From: Paenibacillus sp. PCH8
GTDB taxonomy: Bacteria > Bacillota > Bacilli > Paenibacillales > Paenibacillaceae
Assembly: GCF_002968835.1 (NCBI RefSeq)
Contig: NZ_PKQK01000003.1
Span: forward strand, 62,001-126,000
Direction: 5' to 3'
DNA length: 64,000 nt
The first letter of the stretch is position 1. The number at the start of each line of letters is the position of its first letter. Position numbers and translations under genes: made by a program. The notes under the pieces are model-generated. The model was not told the origin of the DNA. It was given only the letters and a program-made list of their open reading frames with translations, and made no database searches. Below, in pieces: positions 1 through 9,734 of this stretch.

Positions 1-312
1 GACTTCAAATGAACAAAGAACAACAAAATATACGATAATTAAAAGTCCCAATAGATAAGAGATCCATTTACCTGTTATTTCGGGTACAAATTCAAACACC
101 GTTTTACCGGGGAATCTACGCGACAAGGTTACAAGCAGGAGGCTGATTCCTGTTACGAGCACCCCTGACATGAGGACGGATATCCACACATCTGGAGTTC
201 CTACTGCTTTACTGATTGTCCGAGGGAGTGTTAGAATCCCAGCTCCAAGTATCGAATTGATAACCACAACAATAACCTCGGAAGTATTAATCTTGGATGA
301 GGATTGTTTCAT
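1..312 (-). CDS. GerAB-type spore germination permease, N-terminal part (runs off the window)
   Basis: Reading the minus strand from ATG at 312 gives 104 open residues to the window edge. The start reads MKQSSSKINTSEVIVVV, followed by INSILGAGILTLPR and further hydrophobic segments. This start, with a short polar tail, a KI-type entry into TM1 and a GAGILTLPR loop, is typical of GerAB/GerKB subunits. They are amino-acid-permease-like proteins of the inner spore membrane that sense germinants together with GerA and GerC partners. The partners would lie left of the window, so the receptor type cannot be told. Other APC-superfamily transporters are possible but less likely. Confidence 0.75.
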   Translation of the reverse strand, partial: MKQSSSKINTSEVIVVVINSILGAGILTLPRTISKAVGTPDVWISVLMSGVLVTGISLLLVTLSRRFPGKTVFEFVPEITGKWISYLLGLLIIVYFVVLCSFEV

Positions 313-538
313 TGGCTTCACTCCAAACTGGAGAATTTGTTTGTAGTATCGCCATACTCCGTATTTTTATGTAAGTTATTGTAAAGAGATGAAAGTTATG
401 ATATTCAAAACGCTTTACCAGAAAGAAAAACAAACACCCGCTTGCAACGGGTGTTCATGATTTAAAATAAATTCTCATGTATACTTAATGAATTCAATCT
501 ACTTTCAAAGTGTTCTGATCGTCAGAGCACGCGGGATA

Positions 539-799
539 CTAACGTCTTCGAAAGGCCCCACCGCGTGCCAGTGCAAAGAATATCAACAATGCAATGATTG
601 ATCCAACAATGGCCGGAATGATATGAAACCACCCTCCAACCACCGGTCCCCTAGGTCCCAGCAGTTCTGAGCCTAGCCACGATCCGATAAAACCAGCAAT
701 GACATTGCCTAACACACCTCCCGGAACATCCCGTCCTATGAGATTGCCACTTAACCAGCCAATGATCCCACCAACAATTAATACCCAGATCAAATACAT
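539..799 (-). CDS. GlsB/YeaQ/YmgE-type small membrane protein
   Basis: An 86-residue protein with three hydrophobic segments and glycine-rich turns (GGIIGWLSGNLIGR, GNVIAGFIGSWLG). This is the pattern of the transglycosylase-associated / GlsB-YeaQ family, often stress induced and of unclear function. I start at ATG 799 because AAAGGAG lies just upstream with proper spacing. The longer reading from 817 would translate that ribosome-binding site itself as Lys-Gly. It is a single-gene unit with a basic FRRR tail. Confidence 0.8.
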   Translation of the reverse strand: MYLIWVLIVGGIIGWLSGNLIGRDVPGGVLGNVIAGFIGSWLGSELLGPRGPVVGGWFHIIPAIVGSIIALLIFFALARGGAFRRR

Positions 800-948
800 T
801 GATTCGTCTCCTTTCAATGGGTTATTTCAGGATATGTTTGGAATGGAAAAGTTGAACAGTCGCAGTGTAGATATGACCATCATTCGGCAAGGAAGAAGCT
901 GGAATATGATCCTCATAAGAAGCTATTCGGCTGGGCGCTGTGCAGAGA

Positions 949-1419
949 TTATCTTGGCAAATTATACATGATCAGATTATTGTATTTGTCAGCGTGTTTC
1001 TGTTCATCCAGAATAATACCCCACACCGTATCTTTGTAAATACCATAGGGGAGACCAAACCATATTTTTCTATATTTCTCAACTGCCGCAAGTTCCCCTT
1101 GAAATGCTTTTTGTAGTCCACCAAGATATGAAGAGACCGTTTCCTCCGCTTCACTATTAACGCCTGTAACCTCTTGGCCTGTAAGATCCTTGTATATTTG
1201 TCTGAACATCTGATTGTGTCCGCGTTCATCGTTTCGAATTCCTGTAATAATGGAAGTCTGATCATTTTCAGGCGACATCTGAATGAGTGCATCATAGAAC
1301 AATTCATCATTTCGTTCTCCTTGCACAGCCGATTGAATTAATCCCAATGCTTCAGCTGTCGATGTTGCCCATATGGGGGCAAAGTTATTCCGGTAATAAT
1401 AAGGATAAGCTGTGTACAT
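949..1419 (-). CDS. Ferritin-like domain protein (spore-coat/rubrerythrin type)
   Basis: About 156 residues from ATG 1419, preceded by GGAGGG at good spacing; the track-like upstream extension to 1458 lacks a site. The N terminus is aromatic-rich (MYTAYPYYYRNN). A four-helix ferritin-like core then carries Glu/His motifs: GERNDE, IRNDERGHN, GELAAVEKYR and DEQKHADKY. These resemble the metal-ligand pairs (E, ExxH) of rubrerythrin-like di-iron proteins, and similar short proteins in Bacillales are annotated as ferritin-like or spore-coat proteins. Metal binding is inferred from motif spacing only. It stands alone, divergent from map. Confidence 0.75.
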   Translation of the reverse strand: MYTAYPYYYRNNFAPIWATSTAEALGLIQSAVQGERNDELFYDALIQMSPENDQTSIITGIRNDERGHNQMFRQIYKDLTGQEVTGVNSEAEETVSSYLGGLQKAFQGELAAVEKYRKIWFGLPYGIYKDTVWGIILDEQKHADKYNNLIMYNLPR

Positions 1420-1689
1420 TTGAATCCCTCCAAAACGAATATGAATTAGGATATGCACATATGCCCAATAGGGTTACCCATGTCCCCAAGATGAAATACA
1501 TCATAAACCAGCTTGTGATCGGATAAATCCCGAGATCCATTGGATGTGTTACAAAGGACTGGTGGCGTGTACTGGTTCAATCCGGTTGTTACCTGTGCGT
1601 GATACACCCTAAAATGTTGCAAACTTCAGAGATTTATGTTGGAATGAAGTTAAACATTGTTAATGATAATGAATGATATAGGATAGTGA

Positions 1690-2439
<750 letters not shown>

Positions 2440-2488
2440 TGTGTTCAAGAGGTTTTTTTTAAGTAGTGACAAAAACATATTCCCATAG

Positions 2489-2516
2489 AAAGTCGCTAAC
2501 ATTAGCGACTTTTTTT
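2489..2516 (+). terminator. Intrinsic terminator of map (recurrent AAAGTCGCTA type)
   Basis: AAAGTCGCTA, a 4-base loop, TAGCGACTTT and then a T tract. It is one of six near-identical terminators in this window. Confidence 0.9.
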
Positions 2517-2702
2517 ATTGTTACAATTCTTAATCCGATTCGATTGGATCAATAACTAAATAATGTCTTATTAAACTAATTTCAACTTAGAATGTTCGTA
2601 TCCTAGCGAGTTATCCTTTATAATTATTTTATAGTTTCAACAAATCAGGTTTAATACATAAGCTAACTAAATATAGTGCGTACAGTTGAAAGGATCGTTA
2701 TT

Positions 2703-2915
2703 GTGAGACAAATTATTAACTATCTTCTATTCTTGCTGATCGTTTGGGTGGCACTATTGTATCCATTTCGTTCTGCTTGGTTTGAAGGTGTACATCATAT
2801 TCCTGAAGATCTTCATGGTGTTTATTTACTTTTCCTATTCTTCGGATATCTGATATGTTCATCTGGTACCGGACTTATTTTTGGTAAGATGTGTTTTAAG
2901 CGCAAAAAACAGTAG
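2703..2915 (+). CDS. Small two-helix membrane protein, unknown function
   Basis: About 70 residues with two hydrophobic stretches (IINYLLFLLIVWVALLYPF and YLLFLFFGYLICSSGTGLIFG) and a basic tail KRKKQ. It is not recognised. I prefer GTG 2703 because AAAGGA lies at fair spacing before it; an in-frame GTG at 2676 has no good site. The non-ATG start and solitary position make it a moderate-confidence gene. The pattern would suit a small inner-membrane protein with its C terminus in the cytoplasm. Confidence 0.5.
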   Translation: MRQIINYLLFLLIVWVALLYPFRSAWFEGVHHIPEDLHGVYLLFLFFGYLICSSGTGLIFGKMCFKRKKQ

Positions 2916-3028
2916 CTAACGGTCTGGCTTCAGAGTACTTTATGAAATGGGCTGAATTATACACAGGGAATGTTAAAGACTACATCACAAGTAAACAACT
3001 TTATTAACCCTATACAAATAAAAGAATT

Positions 3029-4222
3029 TCAGTTCATAGACTCTGCCGAAATCGTCTCACATCCGTTGAATATCGCAAACTTTTGGAAACAACTGTTCAA
3101 GGCTGTTCGCAATTGCGTTGTCTGCTTCACACCGTTCTCGTACCAGATGTTTTTAAGAACGAGCGTTCCAGTTTTTCGCTCCACGATGATCTCGGCTCGT
3201 CCAATGAAGCTTTCTCCATATAATAGAGGCAGCACATAATAGCCGAATTTTCGTTTGATTGCAGGCGTGTAAATCTCCCAGGTGTAATCGAAGCCAAACA
3301 ATTCGTTGATAAGTTTTCTGTCCCACATGAAATTATCTAGAGGGGCAATAAGCTCGCAACGCAACTTCGGCTCCTGATTTTGTAGAACGGCTTCAATAAG
3401 CAGCAAATCCTCCGCGAGGCAGTAAAGCGTATCCTTCATTTGTTCCACGGCAACAGCAACAATGCGAGCTTCGTGTAATAGCTGGCGAAAAACCTCATTG
3501 CGCTGTGCTGCTTTCAACCCCCATATATTCAGCCATGCATCTGACGCTCGATTCCATAAGAGACCAACAGAGCCGATTCGACGCAGTACCCGCCACTTAT
3601 GATGCTCAAGCTCATCCTCCAGCGGTTCTGATGCATTCAGCAGATCGGGCTGTATGTACTTTTTGGCTATATCATAATATTTACGCGTTCCTTTTTTATG
3701 ATGGATAATCAACTCACCCGTCGAATACATCTGTTCCAGCACCGATCGAGATGTATTGTTTCCACCACTCCAGTGTATGGCAGATTGCCAAGAGAAATCT
3801 CCATCCAATTTTAAATCATTCGAACTTAGTGCACCGTGATTTTGGATATGCGCCCGTACTTGCTCTGTCAACACTTCCATCTGGGGATAACGTTCGGCAT
3901 GTTGTCGGGCTGCTTGCCTGTATCGCTCAAAATACGACCAGTCCTCGACAGAGATAATGGCCAGGTTCTTGTCAGGATAATCGACAAGGCTTCTATCCTC
4001 ATAGAGCAATTCGGCGAGCATTTCCTTGGTAAATCCTTTGATTCGCGACTGTAGCACCAATTCGGCGTTTTTTCCGCAAACATCGATGGGGTCGTATTGA
4101 ATGCAGCTGACCTGCCGAGCAAAGTCCAATACGCCCTGTTTCTCACTAAATTTATATTCGCCCAAAAGTCCATGCTTCAACAACAGAAATTGCCGTGCCT
4201 GGCGGTTTGTTAATTGGATCAT
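3029..4222 (-). CDS. YcaQ-family winged-helix DNA glycosylase
   Basis: 397 residues. The N-terminal part has the family's RQFLLLKHGLLG and SCIQYDPIDVCGKNAELV motifs. The C-terminal part has the signature ApLDNFMWDRKLINELFGF, then YTWEIYTPAIKRKFGYY and LPLLYGESFIGRAEI. YcaQ/AlkX-family enzymes unhook nucleobase cross-links and repair bulky alkylation damage; the fold is several winged helices (HTH_42). The usual catalytic Q-x-Q/Q-x-D position appears here as IQYD. It starts at ATG 4222 after AGAGGTAGG. It is monocistronic and unrelated to its neighbours. The actinobacterial AZL branch of the same family cannot be excluded. Confidence 0.8.
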   Translation of the reverse strand: MIQLTNRQARQFLLLKHGLLGEYKFSEKQGVLDFARQVSCIQYDPIDVCGKNAELVLQSRIKGFTKEMLAELLYEDRSLVDYPDKNLAIISVEDWSYFERYRQAARQHAERYPQMEVLTEQVRAHIQNHGALSSNDLKLDGDFSWQSAIHWSGGNNTSRSVLEQMYSTGELIIHHKKGTRKYYDIAKKYIQPDLLNASEPLEDELEHHKWRVLRRIGSVGLLWNRASDAWLNIWGLKAAQRNEVFRQLLHEARIVAVAVEQMKDTLYCLAEDLLLIEAVLQNQEPKLRCELIAPLDNFMWDRKLINELFGFDYTWEIYTPAIKRKFGYYVLPLLYGESFIGRAEIIVERKTGTLVLKNIWYENGVKQTTQLRTALNSCFQKFAIFNGCETISAESMN

Positions 4223-4445
4223 GTTTGCACCTACCTCTAGTTTAGTATTGTGGAAGATGGAGGGGGAAATAAAAACGAAGGCGTGAAGGGGAATTTCTGC
4301 ACGTACTCGCTGAGGGTGTTTCTTGTTTCTTGTACTTTTTATTGGCTGGCTGAGTCCAATGTAATACCGAACTCAAACCAACTAATCAGTTGCATATTAA
4401 AAACTCTAATTTTGAGGAGCCACTACCAAGGAAGACATCTATTCG

Positions 4446-4816
4446 TTAATGCATTTCTTTTGTTGGACCCATCACAGGCGGTACTGGTAAGCCTGCTTGA
4501 CGTAATAGCACCATCATTTGGCCGCGGTGATGTGTTTGGTGGTCAATTAAGAAACGTAATAATGAACCTTTTGTTGCAAGGCTTTCTAAGCCTGTTTCTG
4601 TTAGCAAGTCCTCATTTGATAGCTTGGCTACCTCTTCCTTGACCGCCTCTGCTGCTTTTTCGTAAGCTGCTACAATTTCTCTTGCTGTCGCTGGAACTGG
4701 TTCATCTTGACCAATCATTGGTACAGTTAAACCTGCTAAATGACTAAAATAACCTGTTGTTTCTACTAAATGCCAGCCTACCATTCCTTTAAAAAATCAT
4801 CCACTTGTCGATACAT
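4446..4816 (-). pseudogene. DinB-family protein with internal deletion and frameshift
   Basis: A strong AGGAGGAG site precedes ATG 4816, which opens MYRQVDDFLKEW and then hits TAG at 4778-4780. In another frame the remainder reads WHLVETTGYFSHLAGL and onward to DHQTHHRGQMMVLLRQAG. That is the second half of a DinB four-helix metal-dependent protein, with the final HxxxHRG metal motif intact. Between KEW and WHLV the family normally has some 30-40 residues (helix 1 end and the first ligand), so about 100 bases appear to be missing. The 112-residue open frame starting at 4784 is therefore not a complete protein. The deletion reading is inferred from family layout. Confidence 0.7.
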
Positions 4817-4972
4817 CCAAACTCCTCCTCTATCATTCATGTCTCTTTTATCATACAAAATAGTTGCTCAAAAGAAAAGGAAAAAAAACAAACATATGTT
4901 CTTATTGAAAATGCGTACAAAACACATCTGTATCCGCGGAACTTTGAGCTATTTGAGAATCTTATTGTCTAA

Positions 4973-5182
4973 AATATACCAGATGAGGATTTGCCGGCAA
5001 ACTTCGAGGAACGTCGGGAGGAAAATTACAAAGCTTTAAATCAGCCGCTGGATGCAGATTCCTTTATCACTGCTCAAGCAGAGCCAGTTAATTTAATCCG
5101 GTTCAAAGGTGAGATTATGCGCCGCTGGCCAATGACCAGCTTGCTGGATATCTTAAATGGGGATGCTCAGCGATTTTGGTGA
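4973..5182 (+). pseudogene. Tn3-family transposase remnant
   Basis: The open stretch reads PDEDLPANFEERREENYKAL, then NQPLDADSFI, then abruptly AEPVNLIRFKGEIMRRW and PMTSLLDIL. The motifs N-PDEDLPA-F--RR and the RRWPMTSLLDILKEADLR-like block are characteristic of TnpA of Tn3-family transposons. Normally more than 60 residues separate them, so there is an internal deletion. The reading stops at 5182, and the DDE catalytic part is absent. No terminal inverted repeats or resolvase were seen. It is a dead fragment marking an old insertion. Confidence 0.65.
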
Positions 5183-5297
5183 TGAAACGACGTATCGTAC
5201 GCAGCCAGCATTTGTGCTGAACCGATCAGAGGAGGAGTACCTATATGAGAAAAGACTTTGATCCCACAGAGAATGAAGGTTCAAAGTCTTTCTGCTA
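5183..5297 (+). other. Short coding-like scraps and a hairpin after the Tn3 remnant
   Basis: A second frame across 5157-5261 reads GDETTYRTQPAFVLNRSEEE and looks like a protein fragment of unknown family. A strong GAGGAGGAG then precedes ATG 5245, which would encode only 17 residues. The hairpin AAAGACTTTGA / TCAAAGTCTTT (5251-5291) lies inside that mini-ORF and can act as a terminator in both directions, including for the DinB gene that converges from the right. Confidence 0.4.
5251..5291. terminator. Bidirectional hairpin terminator
   Basis: An 11-bp perfect stem (AAAGACTTTGA/TCAAAGTCTTT) flanked by short A and T runs, just downstream of the minus-strand DinB gene. Confidence 0.55.
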
Positions 5298-5338
5298 GCT
5301 AAACGGGAAGGCAATTCAAAACGGCAGTCGAATGAATT

Positions 5339-5866
5339 TTATAATTTCACATCCAGCGAATAGCGATCGCGAAGTACTGATAAATGGTGGAACTCATGTC
5401 CAGCCATAACAAATGCGATCGATCGAGCTGAAGCAGGATTATCACTGACGATCCCTCTACAGAGCCAAGCTTCCGGCGTGAGGCGACGGAGCATAAGAAT
5501 GGTTGAGCGGCGTGTGACGGCATATTCTTCGTTCAAATCAGCCACGGTATACGCATTGAAGGGATGGCTCTGCATAAGCACGTCCTGATCGTAGCCTGGA
5601 TGCTTCGCTTTGTCGCCTCTGGCGATGCGAAGCAATCGACTGCTCATGATGCGTTCGTTATCCAAAAGGTGGCCGATGACCTCCTTCACACTCCATTTGC
5701 CTTCGGCGTAGCGATAATTTGCTTGGTTCACAGTCAATGAAGAAAGCAAATTTTGTACGATGTTGGCCTGCTGCTCCAACTTTTCAATGATGTTTCCATC
5801 AGGAACAAGCCGGATATAACCTTCACAAAAAGCTGCATATTCATCTGTAGTTGGTCTTTCAACCAT
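5339..5866 (-). CDS. DinB-superfamily protein (intact)
   Basis: 175 residues from ATG 5866, which follows AAAGGAGG with ideal spacing; the longer frame up to 6010 lacks a site and overlaps the helicase start region. The DinB/YfiT-like four-helix fold has metal-ligand histidines in VIGHLLDNERIMSSRLL and AGHEFHHLSVLRDR. Related proteins include bacillithiol or mycothiol S-transferases and many DNA-damage-inducible proteins of unknown substrate. It stands alone between the helicase gene and the Tn3 remnant. Confidence 0.8.
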   Translation of the reverse strand: MVERPTTDEYAAFCEGYIRLVPDGNIIEKLEQQANIVQNLLSSLTVNQANYRYAEGKWSVKEVIGHLLDNERIMSSRLLRIARGDKAKHPGYDQDVLMQSHPFNAYTVADLNEEYAVTRRSTILMLRRLTPEAWLCRGIVSDNPASARSIAFVMAGHEFHHLSVLRDRYSLDVKL

Positions 5867-6012
5867 GTAAATGCCTCCTTTGGGATTCGTTGATCTGGAA
5901 TATATTGTAGCATATATCTTACTTCCAGCATTGAAATTGGTCCTTCCGCTTGATGGGTGGAAGGGCCGTTTCATGTAATTTGAACAGTTTATATCGTTTG
6001 GTTGTACCACTT

Positions 6013-8034
6013 CTAATCCGTACGTCGTATCCTTTTAGTTTGCACAAATTTCTCCAACACCGCAAAATCCTCCGTCACTTTTTTGAACGGCAACGTTTCA
6101 AGCACCTGTTCCCGGTAACTCTTTTTTGCCGCTGCACTGAGACGGGAGTCGAGGATGCTGAGTAAGCCAAGGTCCGTTTCACTGCGGATCAAGCGTCCAC
6201 TTCCTTGCCGTAACCGCAGAAGCATATCCGGTACAAACACTTCCATGAACGAATTCTCCGTTACAGATGCCTTATATTCATATACAGGATCCGAAGGAAC
6301 AGGGAAGGGCAGACGGAAAATAATGACCTGTGACAGGTCAGAACCCTCGATATTTACGCCTTCCCAGAATACACCAGTACCGAGGAGTACACCTTTGCTT
6401 TTCCTGAATTCGGCGATAACACTGTCCTGGGAAGATCCCTCTTTTTGAACATGGACTGCCCATGTATATTCATTAGCCCTTGAACTCAACTTCTTATGAA
6501 TGTACTTCATGTCCTCCTTTGCTGAAAAAAGGACAATTGTTCTTCCCTGAGTTAGATTACAGAGTCGAACCATCTCTTGGTAAGCTGCTTCAAGATAGTT
6601 TTCGCGCTGGTCGTGGTGGTAATAGGGAACGTTGTGCGAAATGTACATCATGGCATGGTTGGTGTAGTCAAAAGGGGAAGATTTGCGCTCCACAAAATCA
6701 CCCTTATAACCGAGGGAGTGCGTCAAATAAGAGTATTGTTCCTCCAGCGTATCCCCGCCTTGGCACAGCGTTGCTGATGTGAGAATTACAGGTACCTTGC
6801 CATTAAATAAAGTGTATTTCAGAAATTTGCTTATGTCTTTGGGACAGATGCTAATCGTGGCTACTCGCTGGGGACTGCTCGCCCATAGGAGATAGTTGTC
6901 CTTTATACTAGCCAAGACATCGATGAGGGTAATAAGCCCGTTGATGCCTTCAAATGCATCATCTATTTCTCGCTCGTGACGGGAGGTCATAATGGAAAGG
7001 CGTAGACTGAAATCTTTCAAATCATTCGAAACTTGGCTCAAAGGTATTCCTTTGATCTCCGACACTTTGATTCGGTCGTTATCCTGCTTGGCATGTTGGA
7101 GCAGATCCGCATTGATCTGTTGGAATATACGCTGGGCACACTTTTTGATAAAATTGGACTGTGAAAAGAGCTCCTTATCCCCGGACTGCTTCGTGAGAAG
7201 CTGCACAGTGGTATCCAGAATGCGGCAGATTCCCCGATAAGTGAACTCAAGCGTTCTCGCATCTCGAACTTTTGCTTCCAGATTATGCGCTTCATCAATG
7301 ACGATCAGAGCCGGCTGTTCCGAGATGATGCTTCTCGTTCCTTCTTTTTTCTTCATCAAATCCCGTATGAGCAGGTCCTGGTTCACGATAATAAAATCAA
7401 TTTCATGAGCTTTTGCATTCAATTTTGCTCTCATATTGTAAAACAAACATGCATTTTTATGATGACAACGTTCAAATTTGCAATCATTCACCGAAACGTG
7501 GGACCATTCGGCATCACTAATTCCAGCTTTAATATCCGCTCTTTCATCAATTTCATAATCTAATATGCGCTGGGCAAGGGTAGGCACGGAGGAGTTCGCA
7601 TCCTCAGGACTGATCCATTCCGCTGCTCTACTTCGGCAGGCATACTGACCCATACCTTTCCCCACGACGGAGCGAACCGTTGAGAATCCCAGCCGGCTAC
7701 CAATGATCCTTAAATCTTTATGTATCTGTTCCGAAAGCTGAATGGAGGATGTCGCTATAATGACTGGTTTCTGAGACATTTGATTCGTGAGCAGGCTTGG
7801 GATCAGGTATGCAAAAGACTTACCGATTCCGACACCAGCTTCGATCATGGCGTTACGTCCATGGATATAAGCATCGGCTATATCGAGAGACATTTCTTGC
7901 TGTCCGATCCGCTCTCTAAGGCCGATTCGGGGGAACCGGTCATATATTCGGAAGATGGCGTTAACCAAAGAACGTTCGATTTCCTTTTTCGGTTCCCGTT
8001 TATTTATTTTATAGAGTTCATTTAACCAATTCAT
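6013..8034 (-). CDS. DinG/XPD-type superfamily 2 DNA helicase
   Basis: 673 residues. Walker A EAGVGIGKS at 65-73 and the DEAH box at 247-250 flank an iron-sulphur cluster region with four cysteines (C133, C185, C190, C196), the XPD/DinG arrangement. Helicase motifs V and VI follow near the C terminus (GVFWEGVNIEGSDL, RQGSGRLIRSETD). DinG-type enzymes are ATP-dependent 5'-3' helicases that resolve R-loops and G-quadruplexes. It lacks the exonuclease domain fused to DinG in many Firmicutes, so it resembles the YoaA/DinG stand-alone form. It is monocistronic. Confidence 0.88.
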   Translation of the reverse strand: MNWLNELYKINKREPKKEIERSLVNAIFRIYDRFPRIGLRERIGQQEMSLDIADAYIHGRNAMIEAGVGIGKSFAYLIPSLLTNQMSQKPVIIATSSIQLSEQIHKDLRIIGSRLGFSTVRSVVGKGMGQYACRSRAAEWISPEDANSSVPTLAQRILDYEIDERADIKAGISDAEWSHVSVNDCKFERCHHKNACLFYNMRAKLNAKAHEIDFIIVNQDLLIRDLMKKKEGTRSIISEQPALIVIDEAHNLEAKVRDARTLEFTYRGICRILDTTVQLLTKQSGDKELFSQSNFIKKCAQRIFQQINADLLQHAKQDNDRIKVSEIKGIPLSQVSNDLKDFSLRLSIMTSRHEREIDDAFEGINGLITLIDVLASIKDNYLLWASSPQRVATISICPKDISKFLKYTLFNGKVPVILTSATLCQGGDTLEEQYSYLTHSLGYKGDFVERKSSPFDYTNHAMMYISHNVPYYHHDQRENYLEAAYQEMVRLCNLTQGRTIVLFSAKEDMKYIHKKLSSRANEYTWAVHVQKEGSSQDSVIAEFRKSKGVLLGTGVFWEGVNIEGSDLSQVIIFRLPFPVPSDPVYEYKASVTENSFMEVFVPDMLLRLRQGSGRLIRSETDLGLLSILDSRLSAAAKKSYREQVLETLPFKKVTEDFAVLEKFVQTKRIRRTD

Positions 8035-8094
8035 AACGATCGCCCCTCTTCCGAATAATGATCTTCTTGTACTAATTTCAGGAGACGATGTACT

Positions 8095-9585
8095 TCACAA
8101 TGAAGCTGTAACAGCATTTTTCAATCTGGATACACCTTCCTGTAATTGAACATCAGACAAATGTGCAAAGGATAAATATAACCCATACTTCGTACCGTCA
8201 GATGTTGAACTGCTGACTTCTGAGTATACCACACCTTCAGACCTAGCCGATGCTCGAAAGACCTCATACGTGGATGCATTACCTCGCCACCAGCCAAACA
8301 CGTGTAGACCCGCTTCATTCTCCACCCAATCAAACCATGAAGAGAGTTGCTTGTTCAAAAGTTTGAGTAACAGATGGAATTTGCGACTGTATAGACGATT
8401 CATCCTGCGCAGATGACGCTCATATTGACCGCTTGTCATAAATGCCGCTAATGCCCGTTGTTCAATCAGGTTGACAGGTCTTGGCTCGTATAAAGCCTGT
8501 GCCTTTCTAAAGGTGTCTGCCAAGGTGGGAGGGAGAACCACAAAACCAAGTCGTACTTCAAAGGGTAGTGTTTTCGTAAAGCTGCCCAGGTAGATTACGC
8601 GTCCTGCTTTATCAAGTGTTTTCAGAGGTTCAACATGCATTCCGCGATATCGGAATTCACTATCATAATCATCTTCGACAATCATCGCATCATGACGATG
8701 TGCCCAATCCAGCAAGGTTTGTCTGCGTTCAAGGCTGAGCATTTCGCCAGTAGGAAACTGTCGTGAAGGCGTGACAAACAACATACGCGCTTCCCAGTCT
8801 TGGGGCACAACGCCCTGACCATCGAGATTGGCTTCAATCAACGTTGCACCCGCAGCCAAAATGGCTTTAGAAATCCCGACATAACAAGGGCTTTCCGTCA
8901 CGACATGATCCCCAGGATCTGCAAGTAATTGCGTGAGTAGAGCTATAGCTTGCATGGAGCCTGCAGTCACTGCAATATGATCCGGATCGACTTGAATTCC
9001 CCGCATTCTTCGAAGGTAGGCGGCAATGGCTTCTCGTAATCTCGGTTCCCCTGTTGAACTAACCATCGCAGAAGGCGTTTCCAGGTGATGCTCACGCTGC
9101 CTTATCTCTGCATACAATCGATTGTTCCATTCATCGTAAGGGAATTTGGATAAATCAGGTTGGTATTTGCTAAAGTCGATAACTTCGTCGCTCTCTAGAC
9201 TGGAATCATGTGTATCTGCATTCGCTGGTGTATTTCTTTGAATCGTCTGTTGTTCAAACTGCTGAATGCGATTCCCCCAGGATGATAAGTGATGCGTACA
9301 AGTTTTCACGGTGGACGCATCATTACTTAAATCCGCCTGATAAGCAACAAAGGTTCCTCTTCCATGCTCTGACTGAATGTAACCTTGAGCAGTCAACGTA
9401 TCATAGACCTGATTCACGGTTCCTCTGGAAATGTGATACGTCGCAGCTAACTCTCTAGTCGAGGGTAACTTCTCGCCATGTATAAGATTACCTTCATGAA
9501 CAGCATCACGAATGGCATGATAGAGAGCCTTCATTTTGGTATATTTTCGGTTCAAATATGAACTGTAAGCTACATGAAATTGCAT
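8095..9585 (-). CDS. pdxR: PdxR, MocR-family regulator of PLP synthesis
   Basis: 496 residues: a GntR winged helix at the N terminus (ELAATYHISRGTVNQVYDTL) fused to a fold-type-I aminotransferase domain. That domain carries TAGSMQAI, VEDDYDSEFRY (PLP Asp) and LGSFTKTLPFEVRLGF (PLP-binding Lys in SFTKT). MocR proteins use PLP as an effector. Divergent pairing with pdxS identifies it as PdxR, which controls vitamin B6 synthesis genes. The 149-bp intergenic region contains AAGTGGTAC at 9609-9617, which resembles reported PdxR half-sites; the match is from memory and short. Confidence 0.85.
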   Translation of the reverse strand: MQFHVAYSSYLNRKYTKMKALYHAIRDAVHEGNLIHGEKLPSTRELAATYHISRGTVNQVYDTLTAQGYIQSEHGRGTFVAYQADLSNDASTVKTCTHHLSSWGNRIQQFEQQTIQRNTPANADTHDSSLESDEVIDFSKYQPDLSKFPYDEWNNRLYAEIRQREHHLETPSAMVSSTGEPRLREAIAAYLRRMRGIQVDPDHIAVTAGSMQAIALLTQLLADPGDHVVTESPCYVGISKAILAAGATLIEANLDGQGVVPQDWEARMLFVTPSRQFPTGEMLSLERRQTLLDWAHRHDAMIVEDDYDSEFRYRGMHVEPLKTLDKAGRVIYLGSFTKTLPFEVRLGFVVLPPTLADTFRKAQALYEPRPVNLIEQRALAAFMTSGQYERHLRRMNRLYSRKFHLLLKLLNKQLSSWFDWVENEAGLHVFGWWRGNASTYEVFRASARSEGVVYSEVSSSTSDGTKYGLYLSFAHLSDVQLQEGVSRLKNAVTASL

Positions 9586-9734
9586 ATGCCCTCCAGAAGT
9601 TAGATTTGAAGTGGTACAATAAAAACTGAAATTATTGGATCTTTTTAGTTGACCATTCTCATTTTATACTAAAGCATAGATTAGAGCGATGCCTTTACTG
9701 AAAACCACCCAAAGTTAATAGGAGGAATACAATC

